DNA from: JAVXCQ01 sp036659415
GTDB lineage: Bacteria > Bacillota > Negativicutes > Acidaminococcales > Acidaminococcaceae
Assembly (NCBI GenBank): GCA_036659415.1
Contig: JAVXCQ010000030.1
Coordinates: forward strand, 1 to 12,065
Reading direction: 5' to 3'
Length of the DNA: 12,065 bases
Below the pieces are notes generated by a model. The model saw nothing but the letters and a program-made list of their open reading frames with translations. It had not been told where the DNA came from and made no database searches. The translations under genes were made by a program, and so were the position numbers. This document shows, one piece after another, positions 6,058 to 12,065 of the stretch (position 1 is the first letter of the stretch; the number at the start of each line of letters is the position of its first letter).

Positions 6058-6924
6058 ATGGGCGAACCGCGGATTTTAATTATTACAGGGATGTCAGGTG
6101 CCGGTAAAACACAAGTAGTCAGAACGTTAGAGGATCTCAATTTTTTTTGCGTGGATAATTTACCACCTAGTTTAATTCCTAAATTTACCGAGTTGTGTCT
6201 GCAAACCTCCGGTAAAGTGGCAAAAGTGGCGCTGGTGGTGGATATTAGAGGCGGCGAATTTTTTAACGAAACCGTAGGGGTTTTGGACGAACTACAACAC
6301 AATGGGGTTGCTTATGACCTCTTGTTCCTTGATGCCAGCGATGCGGCTCTTGTTAGTCGTTACAAAGAAACCAGACGACCGCACCCATTAGCGGAAAGTG
6401 GAGGTCTGAGCAAAGGCATTGCCAAAGAACGGGAAATAGTCAGTTGTCTGCGCAGTAAGGCAACGTATATTTTAGATACGACAAAAACCACCCCGGCGAT
6501 TTTGCGGGAAAAGATTATGGCTCTGTACGGGGGTGGCTCTTTAACCGGTAGGATGAATGTGGTTGTGCAATCCTTTGGCTTTAAACATGGCCTTCCCCTA
6601 GATGCGGATATGATTTTTGATGTGAGGTTTTTACCTAATCCTTTTTATATTCCGGAGTTAAAACCTTTAACTGGCAATGATCAAGCGGTCATTGATTATA
6701 TTTGGCAACAACAGGTGACCAAAAATTTCGTCGCTAAGCTGGACGATTTGCTGTTGTTTTTATTGCCCCAATATGTGAAAGAGGGCAAAAGTCAACTGGC
6801 CATTGCTATTGGTTGTACGGGTGGCAATCATCGGTCGGTTTTTCTCGCCAATAGAATTGGCACTTTGGTCAAGGAACAAGGCTATATGGTACAAGTGGCA
6901 CACCGAGATTTAACTAAAAGGTAG
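6058..6924 (+). CDS. rapZ: RapZ/YvcJ-family nucleotide-binding protein
   Basis: This 288-aa P-loop protein corresponds to YvcJ of B. subtilis and RapZ of E. coli. The Walker A motif is GMSGAGKT (residues 11-18), followed by the family signature FFCVDNLPPSLIPKF and the DIRGGEFF strand. The C-terminal domain carries GCTGGNHRSV (about 252-261) and ends HRDLTKR, as in RapZ, whose C-terminal domain binds RNA and metabolites in E. coli. In Firmicutes it hydrolyses GTP/ATP, and its physiological role is less clear (competence and envelope effects are reported for YvcJ). ATG 6058 has AGGAGG (6045-6050) at 7 nt. It is first of the rapZ-yvcK-whiA cluster, with 12 nt to yvcK. E. coli-style GlmZ control is not implied by the sequence. 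Confidence 0.96.
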   Translation: MGEPRILIITGMSGAGKTQVVRTLEDLNFFCVDNLPPSLIPKFTELCLQTSGKVAKVALVVDIRGGEFFNETVGVLDELQHNGVAYDLLFLDASDAALVSRYKETRRPHPLAESGGLSKGIAKEREIVSCLRSKATYILDTTKTTPAILREKIMALYGGGSLTGRMNVVVQSFGFKHGLPLDADMIFDVRFLPNPFYIPELKPLTGNDQAVIDYIWQQQVTKNFVAKLDDLLLFLLPQYVKEGKSQLAIAIGCTGGNHRSVFLANRIGTLVKEQGYMVQVAHRDLTKR

Positions 6925-6936
6925 TAGGAGGACATT

Positions 6937-8295
6937 ATGAGCTGGATTAAATGGCTGTGCCCTGGGCTGAATCTCAAACGCTGGCTGCTTTTGTTTGCTA
7001 TTGGCGTTATTTTTGCTGCTACTGGGACGGCACTGGTGTTTAACTATCAATTTATCGGTTTTATTGAAGAATTGCTGTTTAAGCTGATGTATATGGCGAC
7101 AGGTGAGTATTATCATGCAATTTCAGTGGCTGGTGGTATCAGTGTGCTGGTAATCGGGATGTTTATTATGTTCTATGCTACCCGCAAGCTGATTCATTCG
7201 GTCATGGAGTCAGTGTTACCGGATAATAACACTTCGCTGATGGAGCGTATTTTTACGCAGCGCAAACTGACCAAAGGACCGGCGATTACCGTGGTGGGTG
7301 GTGGTACCGGTTTGTCGGTGCTCCTGCGAGGTATGAAATATATTACCAATAACTGTACGGCAGTGGTAACGGTGGCGGACGATGGTGGTTCTTCTGGGCG
7401 TTTAAGGCAGGAATTGGGTATTTTACCGCCCGGAGATTTGCGGAACTGTTTGGTAGCCTTGGCTGATACAGAGCCTTTGATGGAAAAAGTCATGCAGTAT
7501 CGCTTCAAAGGGGAGACACCGCTAGCCGGACACAATCTGGGTAATCTGTTTATTGCGGCGATGGCGGCTGTGGAGGGGAGCATGGAAGCGGGGCTTATTG
7601 CTACCAGCGAGATTCTCAAGGTGCGGGGCAATGTGTTGCCTTCAACTTTGGAGGATATTCAACTAACGGCGGAGATGGCTGATGGTACAGTAGTTGTGGG
7701 AGAGTCAGATATTACAGCCGCCGGCAAAAAAATCCAGCGACTCAAAATCCTGCCCCAAGCGGCACGTGCTACTAAAGGAGCACTGACGGCTATTGCTAAG
7801 GCGGACGTGTTAATTTTTGGGCCGGGTAGTCTTTATACCAGTATCTTGCCTAATTTGGTTGTGCCGGAACTCAAAGCGGCGATTATTAATTCAAAGGCAG
7901 TTAAAATCTATGTGTGCAATGTGATGACACAGCCGGGAGAAACTACTGGGTATGGAGCCTTGGAACACGTACAGGCGATTATCAGCCATGTGGGCGTGCA
8001 ATTTTTGGATTATGTGATTGTTAATGACCAAAAAATCAGTGAAGCCCAGTTAGAACAGTATCGAGCTAAGGGGTCGGCACCGGTGACGCCGGATGTGGAA
8101 CTAATCGAGCAGTTGGGTATCAAAGTGGTGGCGACAAAATTAATTAAAGATATGGATTTGGTCAGGCATAATCCTACGCTCCTGGCGCAGGCGATTATTT
8201 CTTTAATTTACCGTTTGCGGTTATTCGGTAGGGGTGTGCAGTTCTTTGATTATTTTTTTGTGCGTGAAAGTATGCGCAAGTTGAAAAAACAATGA
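6937..8295 (+). CDS. yvcK: Gluconeogenesis factor YvcK (CofD-like, UDP-sugar binding) with N-terminal membrane anchor
   Basis: YvcK binds UDP-GlcNAc in Gram-positives and is needed for growth on gluconeogenic carbon sources and for normal cell shape. The CofD-like domain starts near residue 116 and shows TVVGGGTGLSVLLRGMK (GGGTG at 121-125), VADDGGSSGRLR (148-154 core), PPGDLRNCL (164-172), GHNLGNLF (198-205) and FGPGSLYTS. The B. subtilis protein is about 317 aa; this one has 452 aa because it begins with about 110 extra residues holding two membrane helices (about 16-36 and 61-81). ATG 6937 follows AGGAGG (6926-6931) at 5 nt. Such an N-terminal extension occurs in other Firmicutes, so it is a subtype rather than an error. 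The CofD transferase fold makes 2-phospho-L-lactate transferase a possible automated mislabel. Confidence 0.94.
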   Translation: MSWIKWLCPGLNLKRWLLLFAIGVIFAATGTALVFNYQFIGFIEELLFKLMYMATGEYYHAISVAGGISVLVIGMFIMFYATRKLIHSVMESVLPDNNTSLMERIFTQRKLTKGPAITVVGGGTGLSVLLRGMKYITNNCTAVVTVADDGGSSGRLRQELGILPPGDLRNCLVALADTEPLMEKVMQYRFKGETPLAGHNLGNLFIAAMAAVEGSMEAGLIATSEILKVRGNVLPSTLEDIQLTAEMADGTVVVGESDITAAGKKIQRLKILPQAARATKGALTAIAKADVLIFGPGSLYTSILPNLVVPELKAAIINSKAVKIYVCNVMTQPGETTGYGALEHVQAIISHVGVQFLDYVIVNDQKISEAQLEQYRAKGSAPVTPDVELIEQLGIKVVATKLIKDMDLVRHNPTLLAQAIISLIYRLRLFGRGVQFFDYFFVRESMRKLKKQ

Positions 8296-8313
8296 CTATG
8301 GAGTGTAGCTGCT

Positions 8314-9240
8314 GTGTCTTTTTCCAATGAAGTAAAAAACGAATTAGCAAGGCTGGAAGGTCAGTCTGTTTGTTGCGATAAAGCAGAACTGTTTGGATTG
8401 TTACGCATGAGTGGTGCTATGATTTTGCGAGGGCGGAATATGGGTATTAACTTCTCCACCGAAAATGCGGCACTGGCTAGGCGTATTTTGCAAATGTTAA
8501 AAACGGATTTTAAAGTACGCACGGAGGTGGTGATTACTCGTTCTCGACGTTTGAAAAAAAACAATCGTTATCGGGTGGGGGTCATTCCGTCGGCAGAAGT
8601 AGCGGCGGCCATGGCTACCTTGCAGCTTTTAAGTAGCAGCGAGGAAGCACGGCTCAAACTGTTGGGGAAGGCGTGCTGTCGGCGGGCTTTTTTGCGAGGC
8701 GTTTTTATGGCGGGTGGGTCGGTGAGCCGGCCGGCGGGGGATTATCATCTGGAAATTGTCACGGAAAATGAAGAATTGGCGGCGCTTATTGCCAGGGTCA
8801 TGCACGGAGTTTCGCTACCGGTCAAAATGACGGACAGAAAAAACGACTTCATTGTTTACCTTAAAGACGGTAACTCGATTACCAGCTTTCTTTCCATTAT
8901 TGGCGCTCATAATGCCTTGATGGAATTTGAAAATGTGCGTATAATAAAAGAGCTAAGAAACAATGTTAATCGGATTGTTAACTGTGAAACGGCCAATTTA
9001 AGTAAGACTGTACAAGCTGCGGTGCAACAGGTGGCAAGTATTAAATTCATTGAGGAACATCTAGGTCTAAGCAAGTTGCCGCCGGCTTTGCAGGAAACGG
9101 CTGCGTTGCGGCTGGGGGCGCCGGAAGCGTCTTTGGCGGAGTTAGCAGAATTAACTAACGGTGGTATCGGGAAATCGGGGATTAACCATCGCTTAAAAAA
9201 ATTGGAACAAATTGCAGGGGAATTGGGGATGAGGATGTAA
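8314..9240 (+). CDS. whiA: WhiA family DNA-binding protein
   Basis: WhiA is a homing-endonuclease-like regulator with a C-terminal helix-turn-helix. In Streptomyces it controls sporulation; in Bacillus it influences cell division and chromosome segregation. The protein has 308 aa. It opens with SFSNEVKNELARL, the usual WhiA beginning, contains FLRGVFMAGGSVSRPAGDYHLEI (LAGLIDADG-like strand-helix block) and ends in the HTH region (about 250-308, LAELTNGGIGKSGINHRL). The start is GTG 8314, set by the conserved N-terminus; its ribosome-binding site is weak (GGAG at 8300-8303, 10 nt upstream), so it may depend on translation of yvcK, whose stop lies 18 nt before. The residues needed for DNA cleavage are generally lost in WhiA, so nuclease activity is not expected. 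Confidence 0.95.
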   Translation: MSFSNEVKNELARLEGQSVCCDKAELFGLLRMSGAMILRGRNMGINFSTENAALARRILQMLKTDFKVRTEVVITRSRRLKKNNRYRVGVIPSAEVAAAMATLQLLSSSEEARLKLLGKACCRRAFLRGVFMAGGSVSRPAGDYHLEIVTENEELAALIARVMHGVSLPVKMTDRKNDFIVYLKDGNSITSFLSIIGAHNALMEFENVRIIKELRNNVNRIVNCETANLSKTVQAAVQQVASIKFIEEHLGLSKLPPALQETAALRLGAPEASLAELAELTNGGIGKSGINHRLKKLEQIAGELGMRM

Positions 9241-10050
9241 ATGTGTTTTTGTAAGAAATGTGGGAAAATTTTAGCGGCAATTTTGGCAGTGTGTGTACTC
9301 TTGGCGGGGGTGATTTATTGGGATTTCCAAAATTTCAAAGCAACCAGTGTGCCAGTGTTAGCTTATCATCGGGTTAAAGTAGCCAAAGATATTTATTCTA
9401 TGCCACCACAGGAATTTGAAAAGCAAATGCAGTATTTGAGCGATTGTGGCTACAAAAGTTTGACTTTGCGTCAATATGCCCAGCTCCGTCAGGATCCGGA
9501 GCATACTTTTGATAATAATATTGTGGTAACTTTTGATGACGGTTATGACGATAACCGTTGGGCAGCGATGCCAATTATGCAAAAATATGGCTATACAGGC
9601 ACAATTTTTGTTGCTATTAAATTCATGGCGTGGCCGGGGTATGTGACGTGGCAGGATTTGTGGGCACTGCAAGACGGTGGTTGGGAAATCGCTTCCCATA
9701 CCTATAATCATATTGCACTAGGTAAGTGCGGGGCAGAAGAACTCAATGAGGAACTGGCAACTTCCCGTTCTTTTTTGAATAATATGGACAAAAGGTTTGA
9801 TGTTAAAACGTTGGCTTACCCTTTTGGCAGTTATAATGATAAGGTTTATCAAGCCTTGCGGGATAACGGCTATATTGCGGCGGTTACTGGTGTAGATGGT
9901 GTCAATACTGACAAGACTCCGCTTTTAAAACTGTACCGAGTCAATATTTTTCACGACAGCAATGGGATGAATGGGTTTAAACAACGAATTGCACGGGCAC
10001 AACTAAGCAGTTGGTTGAGAAGTTATGGTATCGACTTTGTTAAAATCTGA
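9241..10050 (+). CDS. Membrane-anchored polysaccharide deacetylase (NodB domain, CE4)
   Basis: This 269-aa protein has a short Cys-containing cytoplasmic start (C2, C4, C7), one hydrophobic helix (about 9-27) and a NodB domain outside the inner membrane. The CE4 motifs are in order: VLAYHRV, TFDDGYDD (D99 likely catalytic base, D100 metal ligand), SHTYNH (H153 and H157 metal ligands), LAYPFGSY (MT3) and YRVNIFHD near residue 232 (possible MT5 His). It probably removes acetyl groups from peptidoglycan or an exopolysaccharide; the substrate cannot be read from the sequence. The helix has no good lipobox (LAVC with Val at -1), so an uncleaved anchor is likelier. The ATG abuts the whiA stop codon with no gap, which suggests translational coupling to the whiA operon. 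No strong terminator follows. Confidence 0.9.
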   Translation: MCFCKKCGKILAAILAVCVLLAGVIYWDFQNFKATSVPVLAYHRVKVAKDIYSMPPQEFEKQMQYLSDCGYKSLTLRQYAQLRQDPEHTFDNNIVVTFDDGYDDNRWAAMPIMQKYGYTGTIFVAIKFMAWPGYVTWQDLWALQDGGWEIASHTYNHIALGKCGAEELNEELATSRSFLNNMDKRFDVKTLAYPFGSYNDKVYQALRDNGYIAAVTGVDGVNTDKTPLLKLYRVNIFHDSNGMNGFKQRIARAQLSSWLRSYGIDFVKI

Positions 10051-10081
10051 AGCGCTTGGCGACAAAAAAGCTGATTGCTAC

Positions 10082-10110
10082 TTGCAGAATTAACAAAAAA
10101 AATATAAAAT
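10082..10110 (+). promoter_or_regulatory. Promoter of scfA
   Basis: TTGCAG (10082-10087) and TAAAAT (10105-10110) are separated by 17 nt; an overlapping TATAAA (10103-10108) would have 15 nt. The surroundings are very A-rich. The start would be near 10117, leaving a leader of about 30 nt that contains a strong GGAGGG (10135-10140) 6 nt from the scfA ATG. Confidence 0.65.
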
Positions 10111-10146
10111 AGTATTGTTACAAAAAGAAAAAGTGGAGGGATTACG

Positions 10147-10290
10147 ATGAAAAAACATATTAAAACTGTGAATAAAGCGGTCTTGAACAAAACTTTAAAA
10201 ACTGGTGGCTGTGGCGAATGTCCTGCTTCTTGCCAATCTGCTTGTAAAACATCATGTACTGTTGGCAATCAAGTTTGCGAAAAACAATAA
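10147..10290 (+). CDS. scfA: SCIFF ranthipeptide precursor (six cysteines in about forty-five residues)
   Basis: This 47-aa peptide has exactly six cysteines, at 22, 25, 29, 33, 37 and 44, in the arrangement of the SCIFF family. The leader is basic (MKKHIKTVNKAVLNKTLKTG), and the core contains GCGEC, SCQSACKTSC and TVGNQVC, nearly the clostridial consensus. SCIFF peptides are modified by a radical SAM enzyme to carry thioether bonds. In characterised members one link joins the fourth cysteine to a Thr five residues on (C32-T37 numbering); here that would be C33 and T38 (inference by alignment). It has a strong ribosome-binding site and its own promoter and is followed by its maturase gene. 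The biological role is unsettled; roles in signalling have been proposed in Clostridia. No exporter or protease gene lies beside it. Confidence 0.95.
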   Translation: MKKHIKTVNKAVLNKTLKTGGCGECPASCQSACKTSCTVGNQVCEKQ

Positions 10291-10308
10291 TAATGTTTTC
10301 AACATTTA

Positions 10309-10339
10309 GGCTCCCTGTTGACGCGGGGAGCTATTTTCT
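10309..10339 (+). terminator. Attenuating hairpin between scfA and scfB
   Basis: A 9-bp stem (10309-10317 with 10324-10332, two G-T wobbles) with GCTCCC and GGGAGC at its core closes a 6-nt loop and is followed by ATTTTCTT. The interrupted T run suggests partial termination. It would let the cell make much more peptide than maturase from one promoter, and could also protect the 3' end of the short scfA transcript. No separate promoter for scfB is evident. Confidence 0.65.
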
Positions 10340-10365
10340 TGCTAAAGAAAGGCGGTAGGCACAAT

Positions 10366-11772
10366 TTGTTAATTCATAGAATGAAACTAGATGACACTAG
10401 GGCTGTGCTAGATGTGAACAGCGGGGCAATCCATCTGGTAGATCAACTGATTTATGACCTTTTGGCAACTTTTGATGGTACTAACGATGTAGCAGCAGCG
10501 GCGAGCTTAAAGGGACGCTATCTGGACAGTGAAGTGCAAGAAGCTTTGAGTGAATTGCACGAGTTGCAAGCAGAGGGACTATTGTTTTCTCCGGAATTTG
10601 CAGTACCGGAAACTTTTAGCGAAGAACCGATTTTGAAATCGCTGTGTTTACATATTGCCCATGATTGCAATTTGCGTTGTGGCTATTGCTTTGCCGGTAC
10701 GGGGGACTTTGGCGGCAAGCGGGCTTTAATGAGCAAAGAAATTGCGGAACAAGCAGTGGAATTTGCGATTAAAGGTAGTAAAAAACGTCATAATTTAGAG
10801 CTGGATTTATTTGGCGGGGAACCGTTAGTCAATCCGGAAGTGGTGAAGCACGTGATTAATTATGCGCGTCGCCGTGAACAGGAAACAGGTAAGAACATTA
10901 AGCTGACGCTGACCACCAATGGTACGCTGCTTAATGACGAAATGATTGCCTTTTTGAATGAAAATCGCGTGATGTTAGTCTTGAGCCTGGATGGCAAAAA
11001 AACTACCCACGACCAGATGCGTCCGTTTCCCAATCAAGTAGGAAGCTATGATGCGGCGGTACGTGGCTTTAAAAAGGTTATTGATAGTCGCCAGGGTCAG
11101 AACTATTATTTGCGTGGCACTTATACGCACTATAACGTTAATTTTGCCGACGATGCTTTGGATATGACCAAGGTAGGCACGGAAATCTCGGTGGAGCCGG
11201 TTGTCGGCGTAGATGAACCCTATGTACTGACCGAAGAGGACTTGCCGATTATCATGGAAGAATATAATAAATTGGCCCGAGCTTATTTGCAACGGCGGCA
11301 CGAGGGTAATCCTTTTAATTTCTTCCATTTCAATGTGGCTCTGGATAATGGTCCTTGTGTGGCTAAACGGTTGGCTGGTTGTGGTGCGGGGCATGAGTAC
11401 TTTGCTATTACACCGGAGGGCGATATTTATCCCTGCCACCAATTCGTGGGGAGGGAGCAATATAAGCTAGGCACGTTGGCTACCGGCGTGGTTAAACCGG
11501 AGCTGGTACAACATTTTCGTAATATGCACGTTATGAATAAGCCCTTATGCAAGGACTGTTGGGCTAGATTTTTTTGCAGCGGCGGCTGTCATGCCAATGC
11601 GGATTTAATTAATGGCGATATTAGCAAACCCTATGAATATGGCTGTAAATTGCAACAAAAACGTTTGGAATGTGCAATTATTATTCAGGCTTTGCTGACA
11701 GCAGAAGCCCAGCAAGGCGAGGATGACCTGCGTCCTGCCATTGATAACTTCAAATTTAAAGTGGAAAAATAA
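10366..11772 (+). CDS. scfB: SCIFF peptide maturase, radical SAM/SPASM thioether-forming enzyme
   Basis: The 468-aa enzyme installs thioether crosslinks in ScfA. Residues 1-85 form the peptide-recognition (RRE/PqqD-like) part with VLDVNSGAIHLVDQLIYDLL. The SAM-binding cluster motif is C101-N-L-R-C105-G-Y-C108, then FGGEPLVNP (149-157) and LTTNGTLLN. The SPASM region supplies C331, C339 and C357 (GDIYPCHQF), then C395-x2-C398-x5-C404-x3-C408 and C427, ligands for two auxiliary 4Fe-4S clusters. I place the start at TTG 10366, which gives MLIHRMKLDD, matching the usual M-x-H start of these maturases, with GGTAGG 6 nt before it. ATG 10381 would cut that segment and has no ribosome-binding site; an upstream TTG at 10318 lies inside the preceding hairpin. 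A terminator follows about 50 nt downstream. Confidence 0.95.
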   Translation: MLIHRMKLDDTRAVLDVNSGAIHLVDQLIYDLLATFDGTNDVAAAASLKGRYLDSEVQEALSELHELQAEGLLFSPEFAVPETFSEEPILKSLCLHIAHDCNLRCGYCFAGTGDFGGKRALMSKEIAEQAVEFAIKGSKKRHNLELDLFGGEPLVNPEVVKHVINYARRREQETGKNIKLTLTTNGTLLNDEMIAFLNENRVMLVLSLDGKKTTHDQMRPFPNQVGSYDAAVRGFKKVIDSRQGQNYYLRGTYTHYNVNFADDALDMTKVGTEISVEPVVGVDEPYVLTEEDLPIIMEEYNKLARAYLQRRHEGNPFNFFHFNVALDNGPCVAKRLAGCGAGHEYFAITPEGDIYPCHQFVGREQYKLGTLATGVVKPELVQHFRNMHVMNKPLCKDCWARFFCSGGCHANADLINGDISKPYEYGCKLQQKRLECAIIIQALLTAEAQQGEDDLRPAIDNFKFKVEK

Positions 11773-11820
11773 AGTAGTCTTGCCAACTGAAAAACAGGGG
11801 GGGAACGTGCCCATGTGGAC

Positions 11821-11872
11821 GGCTTGTACCAAGGTGAGAACCTTTAGTCAACTTTGGTACAAGTTATTTTCT
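11821..11872 (+). terminator. Rho-independent terminator after scfB
   Basis: CTTGTACCAAGG (11823-11834) pairs with CTTTGGTACAAG (11852-11863) in a 12-bp stem with one wobble, a 17-nt loop holding a possible 3-bp inner stem, and then TTATTTTCT. It ends scfAB transcription before the rRNA-type promoters. Confidence 0.82.
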
Positions 11873-11892
11873 CCCAAATCTTAGATTAGGGC

Positions 11893-11921
11893 TTGTCAAA
11901 AACCGGAAAGCCTGTTATTAT
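11893..11921 (+). promoter_or_regulatory. First (upstream) promoter of a probable rRNA operon
   Basis: TTGTCA (11893-11898) and TATTAT (11916-11921) are 17 nt apart, and a TG at 11913-11914 makes the -10 extended. A 7-bp inverted repeat, ACCGGAA (11902-11908) and TTCCGGT (11931-11937), flanks the -10 box. Paired with the stronger promoter 85 nt downstream, it matches the tandem P1/P2 layout of many rrn operons. Confidence 0.65.
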
Positions 11922-11949
11922 AAGTAGTAATTCCGGTGCGCCTCCCAAG

Positions 11950-12006
11950 AAAACTTAAAAAAAAGTTCAACAGGGTATTGACGGCAGGAAGAAGTTATAA
12001 TATACT
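11950..12006 (+). promoter_or_regulatory. Second promoter of a probable rRNA operon, with A-rich upstream element
   Basis: TTGACG (11978-11983) and TATACT (12001-12006) are 17 nt apart. Just upstream, 11950-11972 is rich in A tracts, including a run of eight or more A's, as expected for an UP element contacted by the alpha subunit of RNA polymerase. A TATAAT at 11996-12001 overlaps but would have only a 12-nt spacer. No open reading frame follows, and the leader-like sequence downstream points to an RNA operon. Confidence 0.78.
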
Positions 12007-12012
12007 GTATAA

Positions 12013-12065
12013 GTCGTCAAAACGACGGCAAACAAGATCCTTGAAAACTGAATAATACCAAAAAC
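12013..12065 (+). promoter_or_regulatory. rRNA operon leader with hairpin and boxA-like motif
   Basis: A small hairpin GTCGT-CAAA-ACGAC (12013-12026) follows the transcription start. GATCCTTGAAAACTGAATAA (12036-12055) is the motif commonly found just before 16S (or 23S) rRNA genes in Firmicutes and resembles the boxA antitermination region. The window ends 10 nt later, so no mature rRNA sequence is visible. A tRNA cluster or another rRNA gene could follow instead of 16S. Confidence 0.65.

Noticed and set aside
10318..10365. Upstream TTG start for scfB at 10318
   Set aside because: It lies inside the scfA-scfB hairpin, has no ribosome-binding site, and adds 16 residues that maturases of this family lack.
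11798..11812. Near-palindrome GGGAACGTGCCC
   Set aside because: Short, one mismatched pair, in a G-rich patch after scfB with no repeat elsewhere in the window.
11813..11884. 23-codon frame starting MWTACTK after scfB
   Set aside because: It covers the scfB terminator stem, the G-run upstream is badly spaced, and the peptide resembles nothing I know; likely chance.
11996..12001. Perfect TATAAT in the rRNA-type promoter
   Set aside because: It would leave only 12 nt to TTGACG. The overlapping TATACT at 12001-12006 gives 17 nt and is preferred.

Overview
The window looks like chromosome from a diderm Firmicute, most likely a Negativicute (Acidaminococcaceae/Veillonellaceae-like); the rank below class is inference. 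Three signals support this. The window opens with the last strand of an outer-membrane autotransporter beta-barrel, which needs an outer membrane. It carries the Firmicute core cluster rapZ-yvcK-whiA. It encodes a SCIFF peptide with its radical-SAM maturase, a system known mainly from Clostridia and relatives. The BioB sequence has the features of the obligate-anaerobe type. All genes lie on the + strand.

Layout. 1-110: C-terminal end of an autotransporter. 167-349: a 60-aa RelB/DinJ-type antitoxin-like protein with no toxin, closed by a strong terminator (376-412). 440-493: a sigma-A promoter overlaid by three GTTAAC boxes that look like a BirA operator. 527-5601: a tightly packed biotin operon, bioB-bioW-bioF-bioD-bioA, with 1-8 nt overlaps between the last four genes. 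5709-5870: a 53-aa single-span membrane protein of unknown function, followed by the first clear terminator after bioA (5889-5925). 6058-10050: rapZ, yvcK, whiA and a membrane-anchored polysaccharide deacetylase. 10147-11772: scfA (47-aa, six-cysteine SCIFF precursor) and scfB (radical SAM/SPASM maturase), separated by a modest hairpin. 11773-12065: terminator, two tandem promoters and a leader that resemble the start of an rRNA operon; the 16S gene would begin just past the window.

How the genes work together. BioW activates free pimelate to pimeloyl-CoA, BioF condenses it with alanine, BioA aminates to DAPA, BioD closes the ureido ring and BioB inserts sulfur. No bioC, bioH or bioI is present here, so the operon as seen depends on pimelate. 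RapZ, YvcK and WhiA are the conserved nucleotide/metabolite-sensing and cell-envelope/division cluster of Gram-positives; a deacetylase joined to its end fits an envelope theme. ScfA and ScfB form a self-contained ranthipeptide (thioether peptide) module with its own promoter.

Nothing here looks mobile, and I see no CRISPR array, tRNA or insertion sequence. The least explained items are the 53-aa membrane protein at the end of the biotin operon, the orphan short antitoxin, the inverted repeat across the first rRNA promoter, and the SCIFF module in an outer-membrane-bearing host.
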